A DNA stretch of 64,000 nt from Pseudomonas sp. BMS12 (GCF_001592875.1 NZ_LSOF01000015.1:1-64000); one strand, 5' to 3'. Positions 29,348-38,699 are shown, counted from the stretch's first letter. The notes: generated by a model from the sequence alone, not told the origin. Program-made: numbers and translations.

Positions 29348-29878
29348 TTAACCGATCTGGCTGCTGCCGGTGCGATCGAAGCCGTCTTCGGCGACGTTGT
29401 TGCCGGTGCGATCGAAGCCGTCTTCGGCGACGTTGCTGCCGGTGCGATCGAAGCCGTCTTCGGCGACGTTGTTGCCGGTGCGATCGAAACCGTCTTCGGC
29501 GACGTTGTTGCCAGTGCGATCGAAACCGTCTTCAGCGACGTTGTTGCTGGTGCGATCGAAGCCATCTTCGGCGACGTTGTTGCTGGTGCGGTCGAAGCCG
29601 TCTTCGGCGACGTTATTGCTGGTGCGATCGAAGCCATCTTCGGCAACGTTGTTGCCAGTGCGATCGAAACCGTCTTCGGCGACGTTGTTGCCAGTGCGAT
29701 CGAAACCGTCTTCGGCAACGTTGCTGCCGGTGCGGTCGAAGCCATCTTCGACGATGTAGCTGCCGGTACGGTCAAAGCCGTCTTCGGCGAGGGTGCGATC
29801 AAAACCGTCCTCGGCCAGGGTCAGGCCGCTGAGGGTGAAGGTAGAAACGAACAGGGCGGTGAGAATTTGCTTTTTCAT
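29348..29878 (-). CDS. Secreted protein of 13 EDGFDRT tandem repeats
   Basis: 176 aa. A signal peptide (MKKQILTALFVSTFTLSGLTL, cut near LTLA) is followed directly by 13 copies of EDGFDRT; from the second copy on, units are 12 residues long with consensus AEDGFDRTGNNV (variants GSNV, SNNV, GSYI). There is no other domain; the protein ends GSSQIG. The repeats are rich in Asp, Gly and Asn, so calcium or polymer binding is conceivable, but no known motif was recognised. A GGAG ribosome site lies 9 bases upstream. The gene stands alone, between convergent pxpC and a divergent binding-protein gene. Similar short Asp/Gly/Arg repeat proteins occur in pseudomonads without known function. Confidence 0.75.
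   Translation of the reverse strand: MKKQILTALFVSTFTLSGLTLAEDGFDRTLAEDGFDRTGSYIVEDGFDRTGSNVAEDGFDRTGNNVAEDGFDRTGNNVAEDGFDRTSNNVAEDGFDRTSNNVAEDGFDRTSNNVAEDGFDRTGNNVAEDGFDRTGNNVAEDGFDRTGSNVAEDGFDRTGNNVAEDGFDRTGSSQIG
29369..29815 (-). repeat. Coding 36-bp tandem repeat array
   Basis: Contiguous 36-bp units (the first is 27 bp) encoding the EDGFDRT protein. Units differ mainly at silent or Gly/Ser positions (for example gcgatcgaagccgtcttc against gcgatcgaaaccgtcttc). There are no unique spacers, so it is a coding minisatellite that could change copy number by slippage or recombination. Confidence 0.9.
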
Positions 29879-30251
29879 TTGAGTGGCTCCGTTTGGGGCT
29901 GGAAGTTGACTACGGGGCCTATGTTACTCAGGTAAATTCGATATAAAACTTGAGGGTGGCAATGTTAGTAATCGATGCCGTTGATAGTTTGCTTGCGCCC
30001 AGTATCCGTGGGGCTTTCCAGGATTTTATCTGTCTCGTTTGCTCGCCACTGGAACGCTTGGTGCTCGTTGTTAATTATCGATAAATTCGATGCGTATCGG
30101 CTGTATCTATCCTGGCGATGCGCGAGCCTGATGCAGCCAATGGCGCTAAGCTGAAAGACAGAGGGCGTCGAGCATGATGGTTGCGCTAGCGCATCGGCCT
30201 TTGTGCAGGACGTAGAAGAAAAAGGACCCATTGCTGAAGAGTCCGGTCGAG
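29879..30251. other. AT-richer intergenic region between divergent genes
   Basis: About 370 bases, clearly less GC-rich than the surroundings, between the repeat-protein gene and the LIV-type binding protein. It should carry both promoters. A 10-bp palindrome TTATCGATAA lies at 30075-30084 and AT-rich tracts at 29933-29950. No gene, tRNA or terminator was recognised. Confidence 0.5.
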
Positions 30252-31400
30252 ATGTCGAAAATATTGCGGCAGCTGTTGTGTTGTTTCGCCGTTCCTGCCT
30301 GCCTGCTGCTCTGTACGTCACTGCGTGCCGAGGAGGGCGTATCCGCCCACGAGCTGCGCCTGGGTATGGTCAATGCCCAGAGCGGGCCCGCGGCTGGTCT
30401 GGGGCGTGGGGTTCGCGCCGGTGTCGAAGCCTATTTCGCCAAGGTCAATGCCCGCGGCGGCGTACATGGACGGCGGCTGGCCTTGCTGCTGCGGGACGAT
30501 GGCTACGAGCCGCGCCGTACCGCCAGCCTGAGCCAGGAGCTGATCGATTCCGCTGAGGTCTTTGCCCTGCTCGGTTTTGTCGGTACGCCGACCTCGCGTG
30601 CGGCCATGCCTGGCGTGTTGGCAGCGCACGTGCCCTATCTTTTCCCGTTCACCGGTGCCGAGGTGCTGCGCGAGCCGGTACATCGCTGGGTGTTCAATGT
30701 GCGGGCTTCCTATTTCGACGAGACCGAAGCCCTGGTGGCGGGCATTACCGAGGACCTTGGTTTCGAGCGGGTGGCCTTGCTGATGCAGGACGATTCCTTC
30801 GGCGAGACGGTCAAGGGTGGGCTGGCTGGCGCGCTGCACAAACGCGACCTGAAGATCAGTGCCGAGCAGCGCTTCCTGCGCAATTCACTGGAGGTTGCTC
30901 CGGCGCTGCAGGCGCTGCGCCCGTCACAGCCGCAGGCGATCTTCTTCGTCGGTACCTATAAACAGATGGCAGCAGCGGTGCGCCTGGCCCGGGAGCTGGA
31001 CATGCCGGCGCGTTTCTTCAGCGTGTCTTTCGTCGGTACCGAGGACTTCATCGCCGAGGTGGGTGCGGCCGGCGAGGGGGTGCACATCTCTCAGGTGGTG
31101 CCCTCGCCCCAGGATGCCTCGCTGCCGCTGGTGCGCGAATACCAGGCAGCCATGGGCCGCGTACCACCGGGGTATGCCTCGCTGGAGGGCTATATAGGGG
31201 CGGCGGTTCTGGTCGAGGCGCTGCGCCGCGGTGGGGCGCAGCCGACCCGCACCGGACTGGTCGAGGTACTGGAGTCGCTGGACGTCGACCTGGGCGGTTT
31301 CCGCGTGGCGTTCGCCCCCGACGATCATCAGGGGTCGGACGCCGTCTACCTCACCCGTATCGAGCAGGGGCGTGCCGTGCCGGTGCGGCACATGCGTTGA
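30252..31400 (+). CDS. Periplasmic LIV-type (branched-chain amino-acid class) binding protein, orphan
   Basis: 382 aa. Signal peptide MSKILRQLLCCFAVPACLLLCTSLRA, then the type I periplasmic-binding fold of LivJ/LivK: ELRLGMVNAQSGPAAGLGRGVRAGVEAYFAKVNARGGVHGRRLALLLRDDGYEP, GFVGTPTSRAAMP, and SLEGYIGAAVLVEALRR. An alternative TTG start at 30231 has a good AAGGA site and would add seven residues; ATG at 30252 gives a more normal signal peptide. No permease or ATPase gene of a Liv system is adjacent; the ligand is unknown. It ends 6 bases from the end of the converging dppF. Confidence 0.82.
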   Translation: MSKILRQLLCCFAVPACLLLCTSLRAEEGVSAHELRLGMVNAQSGPAAGLGRGVRAGVEAYFAKVNARGGVHGRRLALLLRDDGYEPRRTASLSQELIDSAEVFALLGFVGTPTSRAAMPGVLAAHVPYLFPFTGAEVLREPVHRWVFNVRASYFDETEALVAGITEDLGFERVALLMQDDSFGETVKGGLAGALHKRDLKISAEQRFLRNSLEVAPALQALRPSQPQAIFFVGTYKQMAAAVRLARELDMPARFFSVSFVGTEDFIAEVGAAGEGVHISQVVPSPQDASLPLVREYQAAMGRVPPGYASLEGYIGAAVLVEALRRGGAQPTRTGLVEVLESLDVDLGGFRVAFAPDDHQGSDAVYLTRIEQGRAVPVRHMR

Positions 31401-31406
31401 GCAGGC

Positions 31407-32378
31407 TCAGGGGGTGATGTCCTCCGCGTGGTGACACGCCACCTGGCGCGCATCGAGCAGGCGCAGCTCTGGCACTTCGCTGTGGCAGCGTTCGCTGGCG
31501 TACGGGCAACGCTTGTGGAAGGCGCAACCTGGCGGCGGATCGAGTGGGTTGGGCAGCTCGCCGGCGATCTTGATCTTCGGTTTGGCCGGGTCCGGGTGGA
31601 TGGCTGGCGTGGCCGAGAGCAGGGCGCGGGTGTAGGGATGCAGCGGCCGCTCGTAGATCAGCTCGGCCGGACCCATCTCGGCCGGGCGGCCGAGGTACAT
31701 GACCAGCACGTCGTCGGCCACGTGGCGCACTACCGAGAGGTTGTGCGAGATGAACACGTAGCCGGTCTCATACTGTTCTTGTAAGTCCATGAACAGGTTG
31801 AGCACCTGAGCCTGGATCGACACGTCGAGCGCCGAGGTCGGCTCGTCCGCCACCAGCACCTTGGGCTGCAGCATCATGGCGCGGGCCAGGGCGATACGCT
31901 GGCGCTGACCGCCGGAGAACATGTGCGGGTAGCGCTGGGCATGCTCGGGGCGCAGGCCGACCTGTTGCATCATCGCCTGCACCTTTTCCCGCCGTTCGTT
32001 GCGTGACAGGTCGGTGTTGATCAGCAGCGGTTCGGCCAACTGGTCGCCGATCTTCTGCCGCGGGTTGAGCGAGGCGTAGGGGTTCTGGAACACCATCTGC
32101 ACGTCGCGGCGCAGCTGCTTGCGCTGGGCCTTGCCTGCGCCGGCCACTTCCTGGCCGGCGATCTGCAGGCTACCGGCGCTGGGCTCTTCGATCAGGGTCA
32201 GGGCGCGGGCCAGGGTCGACTTGCCGCAGCCGGACTCGCCGACCACAGCCAGGGTCTTGCCGGCCCCCAGGCTGAAGGACACGCCGTTCAGGGCGCGCAC
32301 CACGGCACTGGGCTTGAACAGGCCGCGGGAAATTTCGTAGTGACGGGTCAGGTCGCGGGCTTCGAGTACGTTGCTCAT
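31407..32378 (-). CDS. dppF: Dipeptide ABC transporter ATPase DppF
   Basis: 323 aa. Walker A GESGCGKSTLAR, signature SGGQRQRIALARAM, Walker B VLVADEPTSALD and the oligopeptide/dipeptide C-terminal motif with Cys residues (CAFHKRCPYASERCH), which in relatives binds an iron-sulfur cluster. It energises dipeptide import with DppD. Start and DppD stop share one base (TGATG), so translation is coupled. Last gene of the operon. Confidence 0.93.
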   Translation of the reverse strand: MSNVLEARDLTRHYEISRGLFKPSAVVRALNGVSFSLGAGKTLAVVGESGCGKSTLARALTLIEEPSAGSLQIAGQEVAGAGKAQRKQLRRDVQMVFQNPYASLNPRQKIGDQLAEPLLINTDLSRNERREKVQAMMQQVGLRPEHAQRYPHMFSGGQRQRIALARAMMLQPKVLVADEPTSALDVSIQAQVLNLFMDLQEQYETGYVFISHNLSVVRHVADDVLVMYLGRPAEMGPAELIYERPLHPYTRALLSATPAIHPDPAKPKIKIAGELPNPLDPPPGCAFHKRCPYASERCHSEVPELRLLDARQVACHHAEDITP

Positions 32379-33352
32379 CAGGCCACCTCCGCGTTGAGAT
32401 TAAGGGGATAGAAGCAACGCACCGCGCCGCGCTGGTGTGGCTCCAGCGCCGGGCGTTGTTCGCGACAATGCGGTTGGGCATAGGGGCAGCGTGGCGACAG
32501 CAGGCAACCGGCGGGGCGGTCGTAACGGCCGGGAACGATACCGGGCAGGGTGGCCAGGCGCTCGGCGCCCAGGCTGTGCTCGGGAATCGCCTTGAGCAGC
32601 GCTTCGGTGTAGGGGTGGGTTGGTGCATCGAACAGCTGCGGCACGCTGCCGATCTCCACGGCCTGCCCGGCGTACATCACGCACACGCGCTGGGCGGTTT
32701 CGGCGACCACGGCCAGATCGTGGGTGATCAGCACCAGGCCCATGCCTTCGTTACGCTGCAGGTCGAGCAGCAGGTCCATGATCTGCGCCTGGATGGTCAC
32801 GTCGAGCGCCGTGGTCGGTTCGTCGGCGATCAGCAGCTTGGGCTCGGCAGCGATGGCCATGGCGATCGCCACGCGCTGGCTCATGCCGCCGGAGAGTTGG
32901 TGCGGGTACGCATCGAGGCGGCTGGCGGCACCGGGAATTTCCACCCGCTCGAGCAGCTGCAGGGCGCGGGCGCGAGCGGCCTTGCCCTTGAGGCCGAGGT
33001 GCTGGCGCAGCACTTCTTCGATCTGCATGCCCACGGTGTAGCTGGGGTTGAGTGCGGTCATGGGGTCCTGGAACACCATGGCCAGGTCCTTGCCGACCAC
33101 TGTCCGGCGCTGCCTGCCCTTGAGCGCGAGCATGTCGTGCCCATCGAAGCGCAGGCTGTCGGCCGTGACCCGGCCGGGAGCGTCGATCAGGCCCATCAGC
33201 GCCATCATGGTCACCGATTTGCCCGAGCCGGACTCGCCGACGATGGCCAATACCTCGCCCTTGTCCACGCTCAGGTCGAGGCCGTCGACCACGGGTACCG
33301 CATCGGCGGCGCCGAAGCGCACGCTGAGATTCTGGATATCGAGAAGACTCAT
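32378..33352 (-). CDS. dppD: Dipeptide ABC transporter ATPase DppD
   Basis: 324 aa. Walker [15 protein letters not shown], signature [16 protein letters not shown], Walker [13 protein letters not shown], and the C-terminal oligo_HPY cluster [14 protein letters not shown]. The start at 33352 ([13 protein letters not shown]) has AAGGAG 7 bases upstream; an in-frame ATG seven codons earlier is less well placed. Together with DppF it forms the ATPase heterodimer. Confidence 0.93.
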   Translation of the reverse strand: MSLLDIQNLSVRFGAADAVPVVDGLDLSVDKGEVLAIVGESGSGKSVTMMALMGLIDAPGRVTADSLRFDGHDMLALKGRQRRTVVGKDLAMVFQDPMTALNPSYTVGMQIEEVLRQHLGLKGKAARARALQLLERVEIPGAASRLDAYPHQLSGGMSQRVAIAMAIAAEPKLLIADEPTTALDVTIQAQIMDLLLDLQRNEGMGLVLITHDLAVVAETAQRVCVMYAGQAVEIGSVPQLFDAPTHPYTEALLKAIPEHSLGAERLATLPGIVPGRYDRPAGCLLSPRCPYAQPHCREQRPALEPHQRGAVRCFYPLNLNAEVA

Positions 33353-33362
33353 GACGGGCTCC

Positions 33363-34274
33363 TTACTGCGCATTCTTCAGCTTCGGGTCCAGCGCATCGC
33401 GCAGCCCGTCGCCCATCAGGTTGATTGCCAGCACGCTGAGCAGGATGGTCAGCCCTGGTAGCGACACCACCCACCAGGCGCGTTCGATGTAGTCGCGGGC
33501 CGAGGCCAGCATGGTGCCCCACTCGGGGGTCGGCGGTTGCACACCGAGGCCGAGGAAGCCCAGCGCGGCGGCGTCGAGAATGGCCGAGGAGAAGCTCAGG
33601 GTGGCCTGCACGATCAGCGGCGCCATGCAGTTGGGCAGCACGGTGACGAACATCAGCCGGAGTTTGCCGGCGCCCGCGAGCTGCGCCGCGGTGACGTAGT
33701 CGCGGCCCAGTTCGCCCATTACCGCGGCGCGGGTCAGGCGCACGTAGGAGGGCAGCGAGACGATGGCGATGGCGATCACCGTGTTGATCAGGCCCGGGCC
33801 GAGGATGGCGACGATAGCCACCGCCAGCAGCAGCGAGGGCAGGGCCAGCATGATGTCCATCAGGCGCATGATCGAGGGGCCGAGCAGGTTCGGGTAGAAG
33901 CCGGCGATCAGGCCGAGGAGGATGCCGGGCAGCAGCGACATGACCACCGAGGCCAGGCCGATCAGCAGCGACAGGCGGGCGCCGTGGATCAGGCGCGAGA
34001 GGATGTCACGGCCGACCTCGTCGGTGCCCAGCAGGTATTGCAGTTGCCCGCCTTCCAGCCAGGCTGGCGGGGTGAGCAGGGCGTCACGGAACTGCTCGCT
34101 GGGGTTGAAGGGCGCGACCCAGGGCGCGAACAGCGCGCAGAACACAATCAGCAACATGAACAGCAGACCGGCGACGGCGCCCTTGTTGTGGGCGAAGGCT
34201 TGCCAGAACTCCTTGAGCGGCGAGGGATAGAGCAGCGCCTGATCGGCGGCGGGCATTGCATTGGCTTGAGTCAT
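33363..34274 (-). CDS. dppC: Dipeptide ABC transporter permease DppC
   Basis: 303 aa. N-terminal OppC_N segment ([30 protein letters not shown]) followed by a binding-protein-dependent permease domain with the EAA-type loop [20 protein letters not shown]. Six membrane helices. It contacts DppB and the ATPases. Stops 10 bases before dppD. Confidence 0.93.
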   Translation of the reverse strand: MTQANAMPAADQALLYPSPLKEFWQAFAHNKGAVAGLLFMLLIVFCALFAPWVAPFNPSEQFRDALLTPPAWLEGGQLQYLLGTDEVGRDILSRLIHGARLSLLIGLASVVMSLLPGILLGLIAGFYPNLLGPSIMRLMDIMLALPSLLLAVAIVAILGPGLINTVIAIAIVSLPSYVRLTRAAVMGELGRDYVTAAQLAGAGKLRLMFVTVLPNCMAPLIVQATLSFSSAILDAAALGFLGLGVQPPTPEWGTMLASARDYIERAWWVVSLPGLTILLSVLAINLMGDGLRDALDPKLKNAQ

Positions 34275-34286
34275 GTCCGGGCCTCC

Positions 34287-35297
34287 TCAGCGCTGATGAC
34301 GGATACGGGGATTGACCAGGCCGTAGAGGATGTCCACGACGAAGTTGACCAGGATCACCAGGCAGGCGATCAGCAGGATGCCGTTCTGCACCACCGGGTA
34401 GTCGCGGGCGCCAATGGCCTCGATCAGCCACTTGCCGATGCCGGGCCAGGAGAAGATGGTCTCGGTCAGTACCGCGCCGGACAGCAGGGCGCCGACCTGC
34501 AGGCCGAACACCGTGAGCACCGGAATCAGCGCGTTGCGCAGGCCATGCACGAACACCACGCGCGCGGGGGAGAGGCCCTTGGCCCGGGCGGTGCGGATAT
34601 AGTCCTCGCGCAGCACTTCGAGCATGGCCGAGCGGGTCATGCGGGCGATCACCGCCAGCGGGATGGTGCCCAGCACGATGGCCGGCAGGATCAGGTGCAT
34701 CAGGGCATCGCGGAAGGCGCCTTCTTCCTCGCTGAGCAGGCTGTCGATGAGCATGAAGCCGGTTCTCGGTTCGATGTCGTAGAGCAGGTCGATGCGCCCT
34801 GAGACCGGGGTCCAGCCCAGGTAGACCGAGAAGAACATGATCAGCAGCAGGCCCCACCAGAAGATCGGCATGGAGTAGCCGGTCAGCGAGATGCCCATCA
34901 CCCCGTGGTCGAACAGTGAGCCGCGTTTGAGCGCGGCGACCACGCCGGCGATCACCCCGAGCGTGCCGGCGAACAGCAGCGCGGCCAGGGCCAGCTCCAG
35001 AGTGGCGGGGAACAGGGTGAGGAACTCATGCCACACGCCTTCGCGGGTGCGCAGCGACTGACCCAGGTCGCCCTGGGCCAGCTGGCCGATGTAGTTCAGG
35101 TACTGGATCGGCAGCGGCTGGTCCAGGCCCAGGCGGTGCATGGCTTCGGCGTGCATTTCGGGGTCGACCCGGCGCTCGCCCATCATCACTTCCACGGGGT
35201 CGCCGGGAATCAGGCGGATCAGGGCGAAGGTCAGCAGGGTGACGCCGAAGAAGGTAGGGATCAGCAGCCCCAGGCGTCTGGCTATGAACGACAGCAT
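34287..35297 (-). CDS. dppB: Dipeptide ABC transporter permease DppB
   Basis: 336 aa with six membrane helices. The opening FIARRLGLLIPTFFGVTLLTFALIRLIPGDPVEVMMG is the classic OppB/DppB N terminus; the EAA loop is EVLREDYIRTARAKGLS. It is followed by dppC after 12 bases. The gap to the upstream binding-protein gene is 77 bases. Confidence 0.94.
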   Translation of the reverse strand: MLSFIARRLGLLIPTFFGVTLLTFALIRLIPGDPVEVMMGERRVDPEMHAEAMHRLGLDQPLPIQYLNYIGQLAQGDLGQSLRTREGVWHEFLTLFPATLELALAALLFAGTLGVIAGVVAALKRGSLFDHGVMGISLTGYSMPIFWWGLLLIMFFSVYLGWTPVSGRIDLLYDIEPRTGFMLIDSLLSEEEGAFRDALMHLILPAIVLGTIPLAVIARMTRSAMLEVLREDYIRTARAKGLSPARVVFVHGLRNALIPVLTVFGLQVGALLSGAVLTETIFSWPGIGKWLIEAIGARDYPVVQNGILLIACLVILVNFVVDILYGLVNPRIRHQR

Positions 35298-35374
35298 TGC
35301 GTTGTGGTACTCCGCGTCATCAGGTCTGTGCCCTTGTGGGGCTTATGGTTATGGGGCAGGTCATGCCTGTTGCT

Positions 35375-36961
35375 TCATTTCATCCGCCGTACTTGGCTGA
35401 AGTTGTTCGAGCCCATGGGGTTGAGCACGAAACCCTCGACATCCTTGCTCAGTACGGCGAACTGCTTGGGGTGGGCCAGGGCGATCCATGGCGCCTGTTC
35501 ATGGAAGATCAGCAGTGCCTCGCGGTACAGCGCGGCGCGGCGGTCCGGCTCGGTAACCCGGCGCGCCTCGCGGATCAGCTGATCGAAATCCTTGTTGCAC
35601 CAGCCGGCCTGGTTTTCACCGCTGGCGGCCGCCGCGCAGGACAGGTTGGGGGTGAGGAAGTTGTCCGGGTCGCCGTTGTCGCCGGCCCAGCCCATGAACA
35701 CCAGGTCGTGCTCGCCGTTCTTGGCGCGTTTGATCAGCTCGCCCCACTCGAACACGCGGATATCGCTGTAGATGCCGATGGCGGCCAGGTCCGCCTGCAG
35801 CATCTGCGCGCCGATACCGGGGTTGGGGTTGGTTGGGCCGCCACCGGGGCGGGTCCAGATCGACAGCTTGAGGCCCTGGGCATGGCCGGCCTCGGCCAGC
35901 AGCTGGCGCGCGCGGGCCTGGTCCAGTGGCCAGGGCTGCAGGCCCTGGTCGAAGCCCGGCAGGGTCGCGGGGTAAGGGGCCACCGCCAGGCTGGCGTTGC
36001 CTTCGCCATACTGGGCGCGCAGGTAGGCCTGGCGGTCGAAGGCCAGATTGATGGCCTGGCGCACGCGCACGTCGTCCAGGGGCTTGTGACGGGTGTTGAG
36101 CGCCACGTAGGCGGTCAGCAGCGAATCCAGCTCCAGCACCTTGAGTTTCGGTTCCTGGCGCAGGTCGGCGATATCCGTGGGGCGTGGATGCAGGGCAATC
36201 TGACAGGCGCCGGCCTTGAGCTGTTGCAGGCGGGTATTGGGGTCGGGCGTGATGGCCAGCAACAGCTTGTCCAGCGCCGGCTTGCCGGCCCAGTAGGTCG
36301 GGTTGGCGCGGAAGCGTATCTGCGCGTCCTTGGCATAGCGCTCGAAGACGAAGGGGCCAGTGCCTATTGGCTGGCTGTTGAGCTTGCCGGGCGTGCCGGC
36401 CTTCAGCAGCTGCGCGGCGTACTCGGAGGAATAGATGGAGGTAAAGCCCATGGCCAGGTCGGCCAGGAAGGGCGCCTCGGGGTGTTTCAGGGTGAAGCGC
36501 ACGCGGTAGTCGTCGAGCTTCTCGACCTTGTCGATCAGTTCGGCGAAGCCCATGGCTTCGAAATAGGGGAAGCCGCGCGGCGAAAGCGCGTGCCATGGAT
36601 GATGCTGTTCGCGCTGGCGCTCAAAGCTCCACAGTACGTCGTCGGCATTGAAGTCGCGGCTCGGCTTGAACCAGGGCGTTTCATGAAAGCGTACGCCACG
36701 GCGCAGCTCGAAGGTGTAGCGCAGGCCGTCGTCGCTGATCTGCCAGCGTTCGGCCAGGGCCGGCACCAAACGCGTGCTGCCGGGGGCGAACTGCACCAGG
36801 CGCTCGAACAGCGTTTCCGCCGAGGCATCGGCGGTGGTGGCGGCAGTGTACTGGACGATATCGAAACCTTCCGGACTGGCCTCGGAGCAGACCACCAGGG
36901 ACTGTTCGGCGAGCACGGGCAGGCTGACGCAGAGCGCCAGGGTCATGAGGAAACTGCGCAT
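35375..36961 (-). CDS. Dipeptide-binding protein, DppA family (second copy)
   Basis: 528 aa periplasmic family-5 binding protein. Signal peptide MRSFLMTLALCVSLPVLAEQ, then SLVVCSEASPEGFDIVQYTA, the DppA-type beginning; RRGVRFHETPWFKPSRDFNADDVLWSFERQ is the family signature. It lies between a second DppA-like gene (37016-38617) and dppB. The two share similar layout but are clearly different in sequence, suggesting they supply different peptides to one DppBCDF channel, as known for P. aeruginosa. The ligand preference is not visible. Confidence 0.88.
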   Translation of the reverse strand: MRSFLMTLALCVSLPVLAEQSLVVCSEASPEGFDIVQYTAATTADASAETLFERLVQFAPGSTRLVPALAERWQISDDGLRYTFELRRGVRFHETPWFKPSRDFNADDVLWSFERQREQHHPWHALSPRGFPYFEAMGFAELIDKVEKLDDYRVRFTLKHPEAPFLADLAMGFTSIYSSEYAAQLLKAGTPGKLNSQPIGTGPFVFERYAKDAQIRFRANPTYWAGKPALDKLLLAITPDPNTRLQQLKAGACQIALHPRPTDIADLRQEPKLKVLELDSLLTAYVALNTRHKPLDDVRVRQAINLAFDRQAYLRAQYGEGNASLAVAPYPATLPGFDQGLQPWPLDQARARQLLAEAGHAQGLKLSIWTRPGGGPTNPNPGIGAQMLQADLAAIGIYSDIRVFEWGELIKRAKNGEHDLVFMGWAGDNGDPDNFLTPNLSCAAAASGENQAGWCNKDFDQLIREARRVTEPDRRAALYREALLIFHEQAPWIALAHPKQFAVLSKDVEGFVLNPMGSNNFSQVRRMK

Positions 36962-37015
36962 GAATGCGTCCTTCTACGGGAGAACCGGGCGGCACGCGGC
37001 CGCCCGGCAGCCGGC

Positions 37016-38617
37016 TTACTTGCCGACGCTCACGCCGTAGAAGGAGTTGAGCGCGAACGGGCTGATCTTGAAGTCCTGCACGTTCTTGCGCATCGGCTGG
37101 TACACGGTGGAGTGGGCGATCGGGGTGATTGGCACCTGCTCCTTGAGAACCACCTGGGCCTGCATGTACAGCTTGGTACGCTCGGCCACGTCGGTGGTGC
37201 GCTTGGCGGCCTTGATCAGCTTGTCGTAGTCCTCGTAGCACCACTTGGAGAAGTTGTTGCCGTCGACCGCATCGCAGCCATACAGGGTGCCCAGCCAGTT
37301 GTCCGGATCACCGTTGTCGCCGCTCCAGCCGATCAGCATGGCGTCATGCTCGCCGGCCTTGGAGCGCTTGAGGTACTCGCCCCACTCGTAGGTGACGATC
37401 TTGGCCTTGATGCCGACCTTGGCCCAGTCGGCCTGGAGCATCTCGGCCATCAGCTTGGCATTGGGGTTGTACGGGCGCTGCACCGGCATGGCCCACAGGG
37501 TGATCTCGGTGCCTTCCGGTACCCCGGCGGCCTTGAGCAGCTCCTTGGCCTTCTCCGGGTTGTAGCCGGCGTCCTTGATGCTGTCGTTGTAGGACCACTG
37601 GGTCGGCGGCATGCCGTTGACGGCCAGCTGGCCGGCGCTCTGGTACACGGCGTCGATGATCGCCTGCTTGTTCACCGCCATGTCCAGCGCCTGGCGCACT
37701 TCGAGCTTGTCGAGCGGCGCATGCAGCACGTTGTAGGCGATGTAGCCGTCGTTGAAGCCCGGCTGCGAGGGCATGTTGATGTTCGGGTCCTTGGCCAGCG
37801 AGTCGAGGTCGGCCGGACGCGGGTTGAGGGTGACCTGGCACTCGCCGGCCTTGAGCTTCTGCATGCGCACCGAGGCATCGGTGTTGATGGCGAAGATCAG
37901 GTTGTCGATCTTCACGTCATCCGGCTTCCAGTAGTCCTTGTTGCCGGTGAAGCGGATCTGCGCGTCCTTCTGGTAGCGCTTGAACACGAACGGGCCGGTG
38001 CCGATCGGCTTCTGATTGATGTCGGCGGCCTTGCCGGCTTTGAGCAGCTGGTCGGCGTATTCGGCGGACTGGATCGAGGCGAAGCTCATGGCCAGGTTCT
38101 GGATGAAGGCCGCGTCCACTTCATTGAGGGTGAACTGCACCGTCATGTCGTCGATCTTGGCGATCTTGGCGATGTTGGTATCCATGCCCATGTCGGTGAA
38201 GTAGGGGAACTCCGACGGGTAGGCCTTACGGAACGGGTGGTCCTTGTCGAGCATGCGCTGGAAGGTGAACAGCACATCGTCGGCGTTGAACTCGCGGCTC
38301 GGCTTGAAGTAGTCGGTGGTGTGGAACTTCACGCCCGGGCGCAGGTGAAAGGTGTAGGTGAGGCCGTCTGGGGTGACGTCCCACTTCTCGGCCAGGCCGG
38401 GAATGACGGCGGTGCCGCCCCGCTCGAACTGGGTTAGGCGGTTGAACACGGTTTCCGCGGCAGCATCGAAATCGGTGCCGGTGGTGTACAGGCCCGGATC
38501 GAATCCGGCGGGACTGCCTTCGGAGCAGAACACCAGGCTGCTGGCAGCGCTGGCGAGGGGGGCGCTGGCGATCAGCCCAGCGGCGAGGAGAGCCTGGATA
38601 ACGGCGTTCTTGCGCAT
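37016..38617 (-). CDS. Dipeptide-binding protein, DppA family (first copy)
   Basis: 533 aa. Signal peptide MRKNAVIQALLAAGLIASAPLASA, then SLVFCSEGSPAGFDPGLYTTGTDFDAA and FHTTDYFKPSREFNADDVLFTFQRM. First gene of the apparent dppA-dppA-dppBCDF operon. In P. aeruginosa a porin gene (opdP) lies among the dppA genes; it is absent here. A sigma-54-like sequence lies about 70-80 bases upstream of the start codon. Confidence 0.9.
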   Translation of the reverse strand: MRKNAVIQALLAAGLIASAPLASAASSLVFCSEGSPAGFDPGLYTTGTDFDAAAETVFNRLTQFERGGTAVIPGLAEKWDVTPDGLTYTFHLRPGVKFHTTDYFKPSREFNADDVLFTFQRMLDKDHPFRKAYPSEFPYFTDMGMDTNIAKIAKIDDMTVQFTLNEVDAAFIQNLAMSFASIQSAEYADQLLKAGKAADINQKPIGTGPFVFKRYQKDAQIRFTGNKDYWKPDDVKIDNLIFAINTDASVRMQKLKAGECQVTLNPRPADLDSLAKDPNINMPSQPGFNDGYIAYNVLHAPLDKLEVRQALDMAVNKQAIIDAVYQSAGQLAVNGMPPTQWSYNDSIKDAGYNPEKAKELLKAAGVPEGTEITLWAMPVQRPYNPNAKLMAEMLQADWAKVGIKAKIVTYEWGEYLKRSKAGEHDAMLIGWSGDNGDPDNWLGTLYGCDAVDGNNFSKWCYEDYDKLIKAAKRTTDVAERTKLYMQAQVVLKEQVPITPIAHSTVYQPMRKNVQDFKISPFALNSFYGVSVGK

Positions 38618-38683
38618 GTCGACCTCATGTTTTTTGTGGTTTTCATCGTGAGGGATGCCTTGTGGGCACCTTGCGTGAAGCTA

Positions 38684-38699
38684 TGCAGGGCGTGTGCCT
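38684..38699 (-). promoter_or_regulatory. Candidate sigma-54 promoter for the dpp operon
   Basis: On the minus strand the sequence reads AGGCACACGCCCTGCA, which matches the consensus TGGCAC-N5-TTGCA at all but two positions, with correct GG-to-GC spacing. It is 67 bases upstream of the first dppA start. Peptide uptake under nitrogen control would fit. A weak sigma-70 alternative overlaps it (TTGCAG, 17 bases, TAGCTT). Confidence 0.45.

Noticed and set aside
29369-29815. Possible CRISPR array
   Set aside because: Repeats touch each other with no unique spacers, encode protein, and no cas genes are near.
29317-29832. Arg/Cys-rich repeat ORFs on the plus strand opposite the EDGFDRT gene
   Set aside because: They arise from the 36-bp periodicity; only the minus-strand frame has a signal peptide and ribosome site.
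35297-38437. 1046-codon open frame on the plus strand
   Set aside because: Antisense to both DppA genes, which have clear signal peptides and motifs. No independent evidence.
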